Source: an uncultured Kiloniella sp.
GTDB taxonomy: Bacteria; Pseudomonadota; Alphaproteobacteria; Kiloniellales; Kiloniellaceae
Direction: 5' to 3'
DNA: 37,112 nucleotides
Assembly: GCF_937128705.1 (NCBI RefSeq)
Contig: NZ_CAKZMP010000182.1
Location: forward strand, 1 to 37,112
In this document: positions 1 through 8,606 of the stretch, piece by piece
Layout: each line of letters opens with the position of its first letter
Position numbering within the stretch: position 1 is the first letter of the stretch
Notes under the pieces: generated by a model
What the model was told of the DNA's origin: nothing
What the model saw: the letters and a program-made list of their open reading frames with translations, nothing else
Databases searched by the model: none
Program-made: the position numbers and the translations under genes

Positions 1-292
1 ATTTTTGCGTATCTGGTATAATTCATTGAAATTAAAGAATTATATTGATATTAATTAAAAACATTAAATAAGTGTAAATACTAAAAAAATCTCTTTTAAT
101 GTTGTTAAATAGAGTGTAGTAACTATTTGACATATCAGATTGGCATTGAATTTTAATATTTACTAAAATTTTGTGTTCAATTTAACGCCCCGCTTTTGAC
201 TAAGAACTTGACATCTGTTGAGTTTATGGCTGCTTTGGGGCTGTATTTTTTGTATTTTACCTGCTTGATATAGCAGTATTGCGGAGAAAACG
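1..292 (+). promoter_or_regulatory. AT-rich leader upstream of cysD with a weak promoter candidate
   Basis: No gene is visible in this stretch; positions 1-180 are very AT-rich. The best sigma-70-like candidate is TTGACA at 127-132 with TTTAAT at 152-157 (19-bp spacing, longer than ideal). A second TTGACA at 208-213 has no good -10 behind it. The cysD ribosome binding site is GGAG at 283-286, just ahead of the GTG start at 293. No riboswitch or CysB-type site could be recognised. Promoter placement is inference. Confidence 0.3.
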
Positions 293-1201
293 GTGAGCGA
301 CCCGTATCTGACACACTTAAAACAGCTGGAAGCTGAGAGTATCCATATCATTCGTGAGGTGGCGGCAGAGTTTCGCAATCCTGTGATGCTCTATTCCATT
401 GGTAAGGATTCTGCCGTTATGTTGCATCTTGCGCGTAAGGCTTTTTATCCGTCAAAACCTCCTTTTCCTTTGATGCATGTTGATACAACATGGAAGTTCA
501 GGGAAATGATCGCTTTCCGAGACAAAATAGCTGCGGAATACGGGTTTGATCTCATCGTTCATACCAATGAAGAAGGCCGTGAGAAGGGAATGAACCCCTT
601 TGATCATGGTTCCGCACTTTATACGGATGTGATGAAAACCGAAGCATTGAAACAGGCGTTGGATAAGTACAAGTTTGATGCAGCTTTTGGTGGCGCGCGC
701 CGGGATGAAGAAAAGTCCCGTGCAAAAGAGCGTGTCTTCTCTTTCCGATCAGAAAATCATCGGTGGGATCCGAAAAATCAACGTCCAGAGCTATGGAATG
801 TGTACAACGCCCGTGTGAAGCCGGGAGAGAGCATTCGTGCTTTCCCTATTTCCAACTGGACCGAGCTGGATATCTGGCAATATATCTATCGTGAAAATAT
901 TCCGATTGTACCATTGTACTATTCTGCGGAACGTCCTGTTGTTGAGCGCGATGGTGCATTGATAATGGTTGACGATGATCGTATGCCATTGAAGCCGGGT
1001 GAAACACCCGAAATGAAATCGGTCCGTTTTAGAACACTTGGGTGCTATCCGCTTACAGGCGCTGTTGAATCCGAAGCCGCGACTTTACCGGACATCATTC
1101 AGGAAATGTTACTGACAACAACTTCAGAACGCCAGGGACGTGTGATTGATCACGACCAGGCTGGCTCAATGGAAAAGAAAAAGCAGGAGGGCTACTTCTA
1201 A
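293..1201 (+). CDS. cysD: Sulfate adenylyltransferase subunit 2 (CysD)
   Basis: Small subunit of ATP sulfurylase, which makes adenosine 5'-phosphosulfate (APS) from ATP and sulfate in the cytoplasm, driven by GTP hydrolysis in CysN. The 302-aa product has the usual family length. The PP-loop motif SIGKDS lies at residues 35-40, and the conserved [20 protein letters not shown] block is near residue 135. The start is GTG at 293, with GGAG in front and the family's usual N-terminus. The stop overlaps the cysNC start by one base (TAATG), indicating translational coupling and a two-gene operon. The identification is firm from motifs and context. Confidence 0.96.
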   Translation: MSDPYLTHLKQLEAESIHIIREVAAEFRNPVMLYSIGKDSAVMLHLARKAFYPSKPPFPLMHVDTTWKFREMIAFRDKIAAEYGFDLIVHTNEEGREKGMNPFDHGSALYTDVMKTEALKQALDKYKFDAAFGGARRDEEKSRAKERVFSFRSENHRWDPKNQRPELWNVYNARVKPGESIRAFPISNWTELDIWQYIYRENIPIVPLYYSAERPVVERDGALIMVDDDRMPLKPGETPEMKSVRFRTLGCYPLTGAVESEAATLPDIIQEMLLTTTSERQGRVIDHDQAGSMEKKKQEGYF

Positions 1202-3099
1202 TGGCCCACAAAGATACCCTTATTTCCGAAGATATTCTGGCCTATCTTAAAGCACAGGAAGAAAAAAGCCTGTTGAGGTTTATTACCTGTGGCTCTGTCG
1301 ATGATGGTAAGTCAACGCTTATTGGTCGCCTGCTTTATGATTCTAAGCTCATTTTCGAAGACCAGTTAACAGCACTGGAAAGTGATAGTAAAAAAGTTGG
1401 TACAACAGGCGAAGATATAGATCTGGCTTTGTTGGTTGATGGCCTTCAAGCCGAGCGCGAGCAAGGTATTACCATTGATGTTGCTTATCGCTTTTTCTCT
1501 ACCGACAAGCGCAAGTTTATTGTCGCGGATACACCGGGCCATGAACAGTATACCCGGAACATGGCAACAGGCGCATCAGGCGCAGAACTCGCGCTTATCC
1601 TTGTAGATGCGCGCAAAGGGGTTCTGACCCAAACTAGACGCCATAGCTATATTGTATCTCAGCTTGGTATTAAGAACGTTGTACTGGTGGTCAATAAGAT
1701 GGATCTGGTTGACTATTCCCAAGACCGATACAACGAGGTTGTCGAAGAGTATCTGGCCTTTGCGGAAAAGTTGGATATACCGAACATTATTACGACGCCG
1801 ATATCTGCCCTTAAAGGGGAGAACGTTATCGAGCGGAGTGCCGAGATGGCTTGGTACAAAGGTCCGACTTTGCTTGATCACCTTGAAACCGTTGATGTCA
1901 CCACGGATATAACCGAGACAGCTTTCCGGATGCCCGTTCAATGGGTGAACCGTCCGAACCTTGATTTCCGTGGCTTCAGCGGAACGATTGCATCCGGGCG
2001 TATCAAGCCGGGGGACGACATTGCCGTTTCTCCGTCGGGCAAAACATCCAAAGTTGACCGTATTGTTACCTTTGATGGTGATTTGGATGAAGCCATTGCC
2101 GGGCAAGCCGTCACAATTACGCTGCAGGACGAAATCGACATTAGCCGTGGCGATATTCTATCCAAAATAGATGAAGTGCCAGAGCTTAGTGATCAGCTAA
2201 AGGCGCATATTTTGTGGATGCAGGAAGATGCCTTGTTGCCGGGGCGCCCGTATCTTTTGAAAACGGCTGCAACGACTGTGCCCGTGGTCATTTCTGACCT
2301 GCATCACAAGGTCAATGTGAATACCTTGGAAGAACAAGCAGGTAAAACGCTGGAATTGAACGAGGTCGGGGTCTGTAATCTGGCGCTTGATCGAGCTATT
2401 CCATTTGATGCCTATAAAGATAACCGTGAAACAGGCTCTTTTATTCTGATCGACCGCTATACCAACGCAACAGTTGGTGCGGGGATGATTGATTTCGGAT
2501 TGCGCCGCGCAAGTAATATTGTTTGGCAGGAGCTGGACGTTAACAAAGGAAATCGAGCGGAGCAAAAAGGGCAAAAGCCCTGTGTTCTCTGGTTTACCGG
2601 ATTGTCTGGTGCGGGTAAGTCGACAGTTGCCAACTTGGTTGAAAAGAAGCTCTTTGCTGAAGGTCGGCACACATACACCCTGGATGGGGATAATGTGCGT
2701 CATGGCTTGAACAAGGATCTTGGATTTACAGATGCTGATCGGGTTGAGAATATTCGCCGTGTCTCTGAAACCGCGAGCCTGTTTGTCGACGCCGGGTTGA
2801 TTGTTCTTGTATCGTTTATTTCGCCTTTTAGAAGCGAACGTCGTATGGCGCGAGAATTGATGGGCGAAAGCGAGTTTCTCGAAGTATTCGTGGATACGCC
2901 GTTGGAAGTTTGTGAAGAACGGGATCCGAAAGGGCTATATAAGAAAGCCCGCGCTGGAGACATCAAAAACTTTACTGGTATTGATTCCGCTTATGAAGCG
3001 CCAGTGAATGCCGAAATTGTTTTGGCCGGCGGAAGTGCGGAACCTGAAGTTTTGGCAGACGACGTTATTGCCCAGCTCAAAGAACGCGGCTTTATATAA
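1201..3099 (+). CDS. cysNC: Bifunctional sulfate adenylyltransferase subunit 1 / adenylylsulfate kinase (CysNC)
   Basis: Fusion of the GTPase subunit of ATP sulfurylase with APS kinase, converting sulfate to PAPS together with CysD. In the 632-aa protein, residues ~25-440 are an EF-Tu-like GTPase with G1 GSVDDGKST (31-39), G3 DTPGHE from residue 110 and G4 NKMD (165-168). Residues ~455-632 are the kinase, with P-loop GLSGAGKST (467-475), the [15 protein letters not shown] substrate region and [10 protein letters not shown]. Both modules look intact. The fused arrangement is common in alphaproteobacteria, where CysNC can also supply PAPS for sulfated signals or polysaccharides. The gene starts in the cysD stop codon and is followed by a strong terminator, so cysD-cysNC is a closed operon. 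Confidence 0.96.
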   Translation: MAHKDTLISEDILAYLKAQEEKSLLRFITCGSVDDGKSTLIGRLLYDSKLIFEDQLTALESDSKKVGTTGEDIDLALLVDGLQAEREQGITIDVAYRFFSTDKRKFIVADTPGHEQYTRNMATGASGAELALILVDARKGVLTQTRRHSYIVSQLGIKNVVLVVNKMDLVDYSQDRYNEVVEEYLAFAEKLDIPNIITTPISALKGENVIERSAEMAWYKGPTLLDHLETVDVTTDITETAFRMPVQWVNRPNLDFRGFSGTIASGRIKPGDDIAVSPSGKTSKVDRIVTFDGDLDEAIAGQAVTITLQDEIDISRGDILSKIDEVPELSDQLKAHILWMQEDALLPGRPYLLKTAATTVPVVISDLHHKVNVNTLEEQAGKTLELNEVGVCNLALDRAIPFDAYKDNRETGSFILIDRYTNATVGAGMIDFGLRRASNIVWQELDVNKGNRAEQKGQKPCVLWFTGLSGAGKSTVANLVEKKLFAEGRHTYTLDGDNVRHGLNKDLGFTDADRVENIRRVSETASLFVDAGLIVLVSFISPFRSERRMARELMGESEFLEVFVDTPLEVCEERDPKGLYKKARAGDIKNFTGIDSAYEAPVNAEIVLAGGSAEPEVLADDVIAQLKERGFI

Positions 3100-3123
3100 A
3101 ACAAACATAGTTTGTTATTTGGG

Positions 3124-3157
3124 AAAAGGGGTTGGTAATTTTGCCAACCCCTTTTTT
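3124..3157 (+). terminator. Rho-independent terminator after cysNC
   Basis: An inverted repeat pairs AAAAGGGGTTGG (3124-3135) with CCAACCCCTTTTTT (3144-3157), enclosing an 8-nt loop and ending in six T. A smaller perfect repeat AACAAAC-ATA-GTTTGTT (3100-3116) lies between the stop codon and this terminator. Confidence 0.88.
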
Positions 3158-3178
3158 GTGCCTTAATTTTGCGCGAAA

Positions 3179-3198
3179 GTAGTTAATATTAATACTAC
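3179..3198. promoter_or_regulatory. Inverted repeat ahead of the fatty-acid operon, possible operator
   Basis: GTAGT (3179-3183) and ACTAC (3194-3198) flank an AT-only centre containing the palindrome TTAATATTAA. It lies about 165 bp upstream of the first gene of the beta-oxidation operon. A role as repressor site is inference; I do not recognise it as a FadR, PsrA or FadP consensus site. Confidence 0.25.
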
Positions 3199-3362
3199 CT
3201 TAGCCCGTATTGTGGTTTACTTGGTATTTGAGAGATTGAGCTAAGATGATGTTTGATCGCTGGATTGTGATTTTGAGGTAAGGATGATCGTTCACAGATA
3301 ATAATTATTAGGTCACATCCTAATACCATAGCGGTATTTCGAGTAACGGCTTAGGTGGGGAG

Positions 3363-5717
3363 ATGGATACAGAACTGGACCTCGACTTTAGACCAACATA
3401 TGACTGGTGCGTGAAGGCTTTTTCTTTGGTGAGAAAGCGCCTTGGCATCAATATCTGTCTGCACGATGATTACGATAAATTCGCAGAGGGTGATATTTAT
3501 CTTTTTAATCACTTCGCCCGATTTGAAACCATTATTCCCCAATATTTAATTCACGAAGAAACGGGACAGTACTGTCGTTGTGTCGCTGCGGGTGAATTGT
3601 TTGAAGGCAATGAGTCTTTTGCCAATTTTTTATACGGTGTCGGTGCTGTACCACATAATCATCCCGGATTACTTCCGTTTCTTGCTGCCGAAATCCTAAG
3701 AGGGCGAAAGGTTATCATCTTTCCTGAAGGAGGGATGGTCAAAGACAGGCACGTTGTTGGTTCTTCCGGTGAGTATAGTATCTTTTCGCCAACGGCAAAG
3801 ATCAGGCGCAAGCACCATACCGGGGCTGCCGTTCTTGCCCTGACTGTCGAACTATTCAAACAGCGTGTTTTGTCTGTGTTTGAAGCCAAAGAATATGCGC
3901 GCTTGGAGAGATGGGCAAAAGCGCTGGAAATGGATACAACAGAAGAACTTTTGGCTGTCGCAAGCAAACCGACCGAAATCATCCCGGCAAACATTACTTT
4001 TTATCCTATCAGGGCGAGTGATAATATTTTAAGCCGAAGTGCAGAGTTTTTCAGCAAGGGAACTAACCCGAGGCTTGTTGAAGAGATTCTGATCGAAGCG
4101 AATATGATCCTCAAGGATTGCGACATGGATATTCGTGTTAGCAAGCCGCTGGACGTGCGGCATGTTTGGAAATGGTGGGAAAAACGCCTGCTTTCAAGAG
4201 TATTTAACCAGATTAATTCCCTTGATGATTTTTTCAAACTTTCCCATGCACCGGATACCCTAAACGAAAAGATATTTAAGTTATGCAGTTCCCGTGGCAC
4301 CAATCGTCTGCGCGACTATTACATGGATGCTATCTATACCGGGGTTACCGTTAATCTCTATCACTTGGCTTCGTCTTTGATTCGATATCTTATTTTGAAA
4401 AAAGAAGCTCGAGTTTCAAAGAGAAATTTTCATCGGACGCTTTATCTCGCCATTAAGTTTTGTCAGCGAAAAGCTGATGTTCATCTGCACCGGAGCCTGA
4501 CAAAACCTGAAAATTATTGGAACCTGAATAAGGGGGATACCTGCGAAACATTGGTGAAATACATGTCTGCGGAAGGCTGTGTTGAACATATAAAAGAAGA
4601 TGGTGATTACTATCTGTTTGATGAGACAGTTCTTGAGATAACAGGCTATAACACGGTTCGGTTGGAGAATTTAATCCGTGTATATGCCAATGAAGTGATG
4701 CCGATAAAAGAAGCTGTTCTCAGTGTTGAAGAAGCTTACGAATCAATACGAGATGTTGAACAATCCACATTGGCATTTCATCTTCTTGATGACGAAAATT
4801 TATCTCTTGATTGCGATCGTAAAACTTATACGAAACCACATCATATCGAGATCAATCTCAAGGAAACAGCCTGTGCCCCGGCTGAACCCTATCTAATTGT
4901 CCCGGAAAATTGCCGTAAAACGGGTGTGCTTCTGGTTCATGGTCTTCTCGCATCACCCGCAGAGCTTTATGAGTTCGGTCGGGAGGTTTCCGAACAAGGA
5001 TATGCCGTCATGGGTATCCGCTTGAAGGGGCATGGCACGTCCCCTTGGGATTTGAGAGATCGTCATTGGCAAGATTGGATGGATTCAATCGGGCGAGGCC
5101 GTCAAATATTATCCGCTTTTGTTGATGATATTAGTTTGGTTGGCTTTGCAACGGGCGGCACACTTGCCTTACTTGAAGCGGCTCATAACCCTGACGGGAT
5201 ATCATCGGTTTCTGCTGTTTCTGTTCCCTGGCAATTCAAGACCAGTAATCTGTTGTTTGCACATTTGGCACATGGCTATGAAAGACTATCAAGTTGGGTT
5301 CCAACGATAGAAGAAAAAGGTGTTTTCAAAGAGCATCCTAGCGAAAATCCAGAAGTTAATTATCGCAGTGTGCCTGTACGAACGACCTATGAACTTCACC
5401 AGCTGCACGAACAGCTTCGGGATAACCTGCCGAAAGTTTCCTGTCCTGTAAAACTTTTCCAGGGGATTGAAGATCCAATTGTCGATGCCAAAGGAATTAA
5501 TGAAGTTTTTGATTTGATCGGGGCCCAGGATAAAGAGTTAATTATGGTCGAATCAGAGAAGCATGGAATTCTATACGAGAACATTGGTAATTGCCGCCAA
5601 GGTATTCTTGGTTTCTTGGAAACGATTGATCAGAAAGCGGCTAATCAGCAAGAGGTGACACAAAAGGAACAGTCAGAAGATCGCCTGTATGAAGAAGGGG
5701 GGGTGGGTCATGAATGA
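3363..5717 (+). CDS. PlsC-type acyltransferase fused to an alpha/beta-hydrolase-like domain
   Basis: A 784-aa two-domain protein heading the beta-oxidation operon. The N-terminal part (about 1-260) is a phospholipid/glycerol acyltransferase domain with the HX4E motif HFARFE (50-55) and FPEGG (120-124). A helical middle region (~280-470) vaguely recalls the C-terminal part of PlsB-like proteins. The C-terminal part (~515-755) is an alpha/beta hydrolase of the carboxylesterase/monoglyceride-lipase kind: HGLL oxyanion segment (526-529), Asp704 in EDPIVD and His734 in EKHGIL. The nucleophile elbow, however, reads GFATGG, with Ala596 (codon GCA, 5148-5150) where GxSxG requires Ser. The acyltransferase is probably active; the hydrolase domain may be a non-catalytic acyl-binding module, or the GCA may be an error for TCA. 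The start ATG at 3363 follows GTGGGGAG. The end overlaps the fadD start. The exact substrate is unknown. Confidence 0.8.
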   Translation: MDTELDLDFRPTYDWCVKAFSLVRKRLGINICLHDDYDKFAEGDIYLFNHFARFETIIPQYLIHEETGQYCRCVAAGELFEGNESFANFLYGVGAVPHNHPGLLPFLAAEILRGRKVIIFPEGGMVKDRHVVGSSGEYSIFSPTAKIRRKHHTGAAVLALTVELFKQRVLSVFEAKEYARLERWAKALEMDTTEELLAVASKPTEIIPANITFYPIRASDNILSRSAEFFSKGTNPRLVEEILIEANMILKDCDMDIRVSKPLDVRHVWKWWEKRLLSRVFNQINSLDDFFKLSHAPDTLNEKIFKLCSSRGTNRLRDYYMDAIYTGVTVNLYHLASSLIRYLILKKEARVSKRNFHRTLYLAIKFCQRKADVHLHRSLTKPENYWNLNKGDTCETLVKYMSAEGCVEHIKEDGDYYLFDETVLEITGYNTVRLENLIRVYANEVMPIKEAVLSVEEAYESIRDVEQSTLAFHLLDDENLSLDCDRKTYTKPHHIEINLKETACAPAEPYLIVPENCRKTGVLLVHGLLASPAELYEFGREVSEQGYAVMGIRLKGHGTSPWDLRDRHWQDWMDSIGRGRQILSAFVDDISLVGFATGGTLALLEAAHNPDGISSVSAVSVPWQFKTSNLLFAHLAHGYERLSSWVPTIEEKGVFKEHPSENPEVNYRSVPVRTTYELHQLHEQLRDNLPKVSCPVKLFQGIEDPIVDAKGINEVFDLIGAQDKELIMVESEKHGILYENIGNCRQGILGFLETIDQKAANQQEVTQKEQSEDRLYEEGGVGHE

Positions 5718-7392
5718 AACGCCTAAAAAAGCATCTCATACTGGAACTTACCCCGAAGCTTCTTTGATGCGCGATGATGCGGTTCGATCTGATAACCAGT
5801 CTCTTTATCAGAATTTGGTGCAGGTTGTTGCTCGTTTCCCTGAACGTCCTTGTGTTGAGTTCCTTGGCCGGAGCTATAGCTACACGGATATTTTTGATCA
5901 GGTGCAGTTGGTCGCGGCTGGATTGCAAAGGCAAGGTGTCGGCAAGGGGGACTGCGTGGTCTTGTTCCTGCCAAACTGTCCTTATTTTGTTGTGTGTTAT
6001 TATGCGCTTTTAAAAATTGGTGCGATTGTCGTTAATTCAAATCCTTTGTATGCACCAGAGGAACTGGAACATCAGCTAAATGACTGCGGTGCAAAGCTTT
6101 TGATAACACTGGATGTTAAAGAGCTTTGCGAAAAGGTTGAAAAACAGTTCTCTCAAACACCACTGGAAAAAGTTGTTATTTGTCGGCTTGCCCAAGCGAT
6201 GCCGACAATCAAGGGGGCGCTATTTTCTGTGCTGCAGTTTCATAAAATATCGCACCCTTCGGGCTCTGAGTTTATAGAGTTTACTGATCTGGCCGAAAGT
6301 GCAGAGGGTGCTTATCCGGTAGATGTTACACGTAAGGATACCGCTGTGTTGCAATACACAGGGGGAACTACGGGGAAGCCTAAGGGAGCGGTTCTGAGCC
6401 ATGGCAATGTTATTGCCAATACAACCCAAGTTGTTGCCTGGTTTTCCGATGCTGTTCCCGGCGAAGAACGTATCCTTGGCGTTTTGCCCATGTTCCATGT
6501 ATTTGCCATGACCACTGTCCTGAATATGGGAATTGCTCTTGGCGCAGAATTAATTCTACTCCCTCGCTTCCAATTGGGGCAGATGCTTAAGACAATTGAC
6601 CGATTGAAGCCGACATTAATGATGGGTGTGCCAACTTTGTACGGCGCGGTAAATAATTCACCCGTCGTTGAGCGGTATGATCTTTCGTCTATTAAGTACT
6701 GTATTTCAGGTGGGGGGGCTTTGCCTTTGGATACCAAAAAGCAGTTTGAAACCCTAACAGGTTGCATTCTTGTCGAAGGGTATGGTTTGAGTGAGGCATC
6801 ACCTGTTTGTGCCTGTAACCCCGTTGGCGGGCAGAATAAAGAAGGATCTATCGGCCTTCCGTTGCCAGAGACCCATTTTGAAATTCGGGACATAGAAGCG
6901 CCCCATGTCTTGCTAGATATTGGTGAAAAGGGAGAGCTTTGTGTAACGGGACCTCAAGTCATGGAGGGCTATTGGCATAATGAGGAAGCAACTGGGCGTG
7001 CAATCAAAGAAGGTCGTCTGCATACCGGGGATGTCGGCTATATGGATGATGAAGGATATGTTTTTCTTCTGGATCGTCTTAAAGATTTGATTATTTGCAA
7101 CGGATACAATGTTTATCCCCGGAATATTGAAGAAGCGATCAATCGTCATCCTTCCGTGGAAGAAGTCACTGTCATTGGTATCGCCGAGGTCGAACACGGC
7201 GAAATTCCCAAAGCCTTTATCAAATTAAGAGAAGGCGCAAGCTTGGAAACGGATGAACTGCTAGAGTTTTTGGAAGAATATTTGTCCCCCATTGAAGTGC
7301 CAAGAGAAATTGAGTTCAGATCTGAACTACCCAAAACGATGATTGGCAAGCTTTCCAAGAAAGAGCTTCGTGAAGAAATGTCTTCGACGTAA
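5710..7392 (+). CDS. fadD: Long-chain fatty acid-CoA ligase (FadD-like)
   Basis: AMP-forming acyl-CoA synthetase that activates free fatty acids with ATP and CoA. Motifs in order (numbering from the ATG at 5710, 560 aa): the phosphate-binding YTGGTTGKPKG from residue 216, GYGLSE at ~357, the TGDVGY ADP-motif at ~439, and KDLIICNGYNVYPRNIE with the hinge and catalytic lysine region at the C-terminal domain. The reading frame also opens at ATG 5689, but 5710 is preferred because a G-rich Shine-Dalgarno-like run (5695-5707) precedes it and it gives an 8-bp coupled overlap with the upstream stop codon. The gene lies between the acyltransferase fusion and the thiolase, which supports a fatty-acyl substrate. 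Confidence 0.92.
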   Translation: MNETPKKASHTGTYPEASLMRDDAVRSDNQSLYQNLVQVVARFPERPCVEFLGRSYSYTDIFDQVQLVAAGLQRQGVGKGDCVVLFLPNCPYFVVCYYALLKIGAIVVNSNPLYAPEELEHQLNDCGAKLLITLDVKELCEKVEKQFSQTPLEKVVICRLAQAMPTIKGALFSVLQFHKISHPSGSEFIEFTDLAESAEGAYPVDVTRKDTAVLQYTGGTTGKPKGAVLSHGNVIANTTQVVAWFSDAVPGEERILGVLPMFHVFAMTTVLNMGIALGAELILLPRFQLGQMLKTIDRLKPTLMMGVPTLYGAVNNSPVVERYDLSSIKYCISGGGALPLDTKKQFETLTGCILVEGYGLSEASPVCACNPVGGQNKEGSIGLPLPETHFEIRDIEAPHVLLDIGEKGELCVTGPQVMEGYWHNEEATGRAIKEGRLHTGDVGYMDDEGYVFLLDRLKDLIICNGYNVYPRNIEEAINRHPSVEEVTVIGIAEVEHGEIPKAFIKLREGASLETDELLEFLEEYLSPIEVPREIEFRSELPKTMIGKLSKKELREEMSST

Positions 7393-7463
7393 TGATTAAG
7401 AGAGAACAGTAAAAAGATATTGGAATACAGAACAGCGGTTCTGAGAACAACAGAGGTAGAAAT

Positions 7464-8606
7464 ATGGTCGATATTGTCATTGCAGGTTACGCACGTTCCC
7501 CGTTCCATTTTGCGAATAAGGGAGCATTGGCCAAGGTTCGACCTGATGATCTCGTGGCACAGGTCATTAAAGGATTGGTTCACAAAACCGGGGTTGAAGG
7601 TAAAACCATTGAAGCGGTGTTTATGGGGTGTGCTTTTCCTGAAGGTGAACAAGGATTAAACGTCGCCCGTCTGGCGGTGTTTCTTGCGGATTTACCACAA
7701 TCTGTTGGTGGTGCAACAGTCAATCATTTTTGTGGGTCATCCATGCAGGCCATTCACATGGCTGCCGGTGCTATCTCCATGGGGGCGGGGGATGCTTATA
7801 TTTGTGCGGGTATCGAATCAATGACACGGGTGCCTATGATGGGTTTTAACCCTCTGTTGAATCCGGCTCTCGCAAAGGAATACCCGCCCGCCTACGTTTC
7901 CATGGGGGAAACAGCTGAGAATGTTGCTGACAAGTATAGCATCAGCCGTAAGGATCAAGACCAGTTTTCTCTTAACAGCCATTTGAAGGCATCAGAAGCT
8001 CAGGGAAAGGGAAACTTTAAGGACGAGATTATTCCTATAAAAACAAATGCGGGCGATATGGTTGATCAGGATGGCTGTATTCGGGGGAACAGTACGATCG
8101 ACGGATTGTCAGAACTTTCACCCGCTTTCAAAGAAGGGGGGAATGTAACCGCGGGGTCTTCATCGCCTCTGACAGATGGCGCAACGGCTGTTATTGTTTG
8201 TACGGCTGATTTTGCAAAAGCTCAGGGGCTGGATGTTCTGGCTAAAATCCGCAGTATTGCCGTTGCAGGATGTGCACCAGAAATAATGGGAATTGGTCCT
8301 GTGGCGGCAACCAACAAGGCGATTGCGCGCGCAGGAATTTCTCTTGCTGATCTGGATGTCATAGAACTAAACGAGGCTTTCGCAAGTCAGGCACTGGCGT
8401 GTATGGCAGATTTGAAACTGGACGAGGGTAAAATTAATCTGGATGGCGGCGCGATTGCTATTGGGCATCCCTTGGGGGCAACTGGCGCCCGTATTACAGG
8501 GAAAGCGGCCCAGTTGCTAAAGCGGGAAAAGGGTAAGTTCGCGTTGGCTACTCAGTGTATTGGTGGCGGTCAGGGAATAGCGACTATTCTGGAGGCCGTT
8601 GAATGA
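7464..8606 (+). CDS. fadA: Acetyl-CoA C-acyltransferase (3-ketoacyl-CoA thiolase, FadA-like)
   Basis: Thiolase that cleaves 3-ketoacyl-CoA to acetyl-CoA and a shortened acyl-CoA, the last step of a beta-oxidation turn. The 380-aa length fits the family. Catalytic residues are visible: Cys90 in [10 protein letters not shown], the ELNEAFASQ segment, His335 in [10 protein letters not shown] and Cys365 in [17 protein letters not shown] precedes the ATG at 7464. The stop overlaps the next start (ATGA), so it is translated together with the dehydrogenase/hydratase partner, as expected for a trifunctional beta-oxidation complex. A biosynthetic acetoacetyl-CoA thiolase is less likely in this operon. 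Confidence 0.93.
   Translation: MVDIVIAGYARSPFHFANKGALAKVRPDDLVAQVIKGLVHKTGVEGKTIEAVFMGCAFPEGEQGLNVARLAVFLADLPQSVGGATVNHFCGSSMQAIHMAAGAISMGAGDAYICAGIESMTRVPMMGFNPLLNPALAKEYPPAYVSMGETAENVADKYSISRKDQDQFSLNSHLKASEAQGKGNFKDEIIPIKTNAGDMVDQDGCIRGNSTIDGLSELSPAFKEGGNVTAGSSSPLTDGATAVIVCTADFAKAQGLDVLAKIRSIAVAGCAPEIMGIGPVAATNKAIARAGISLADLDVIELNEAFASQALACMADLKLDEGKINLDGGAIAIGHPLGATGARITGKAAQLLKREKGKFALATQCIGGGQGIATILEAVE

Noticed and set aside
1576-2106. Open frames opposite cysNC and fadB/fadE, some over 150 residues
   Set aside because: They lie wholly inside well-supported genes on the other strand or frame, have no recognisable motifs and no ribosome binding sites of note.
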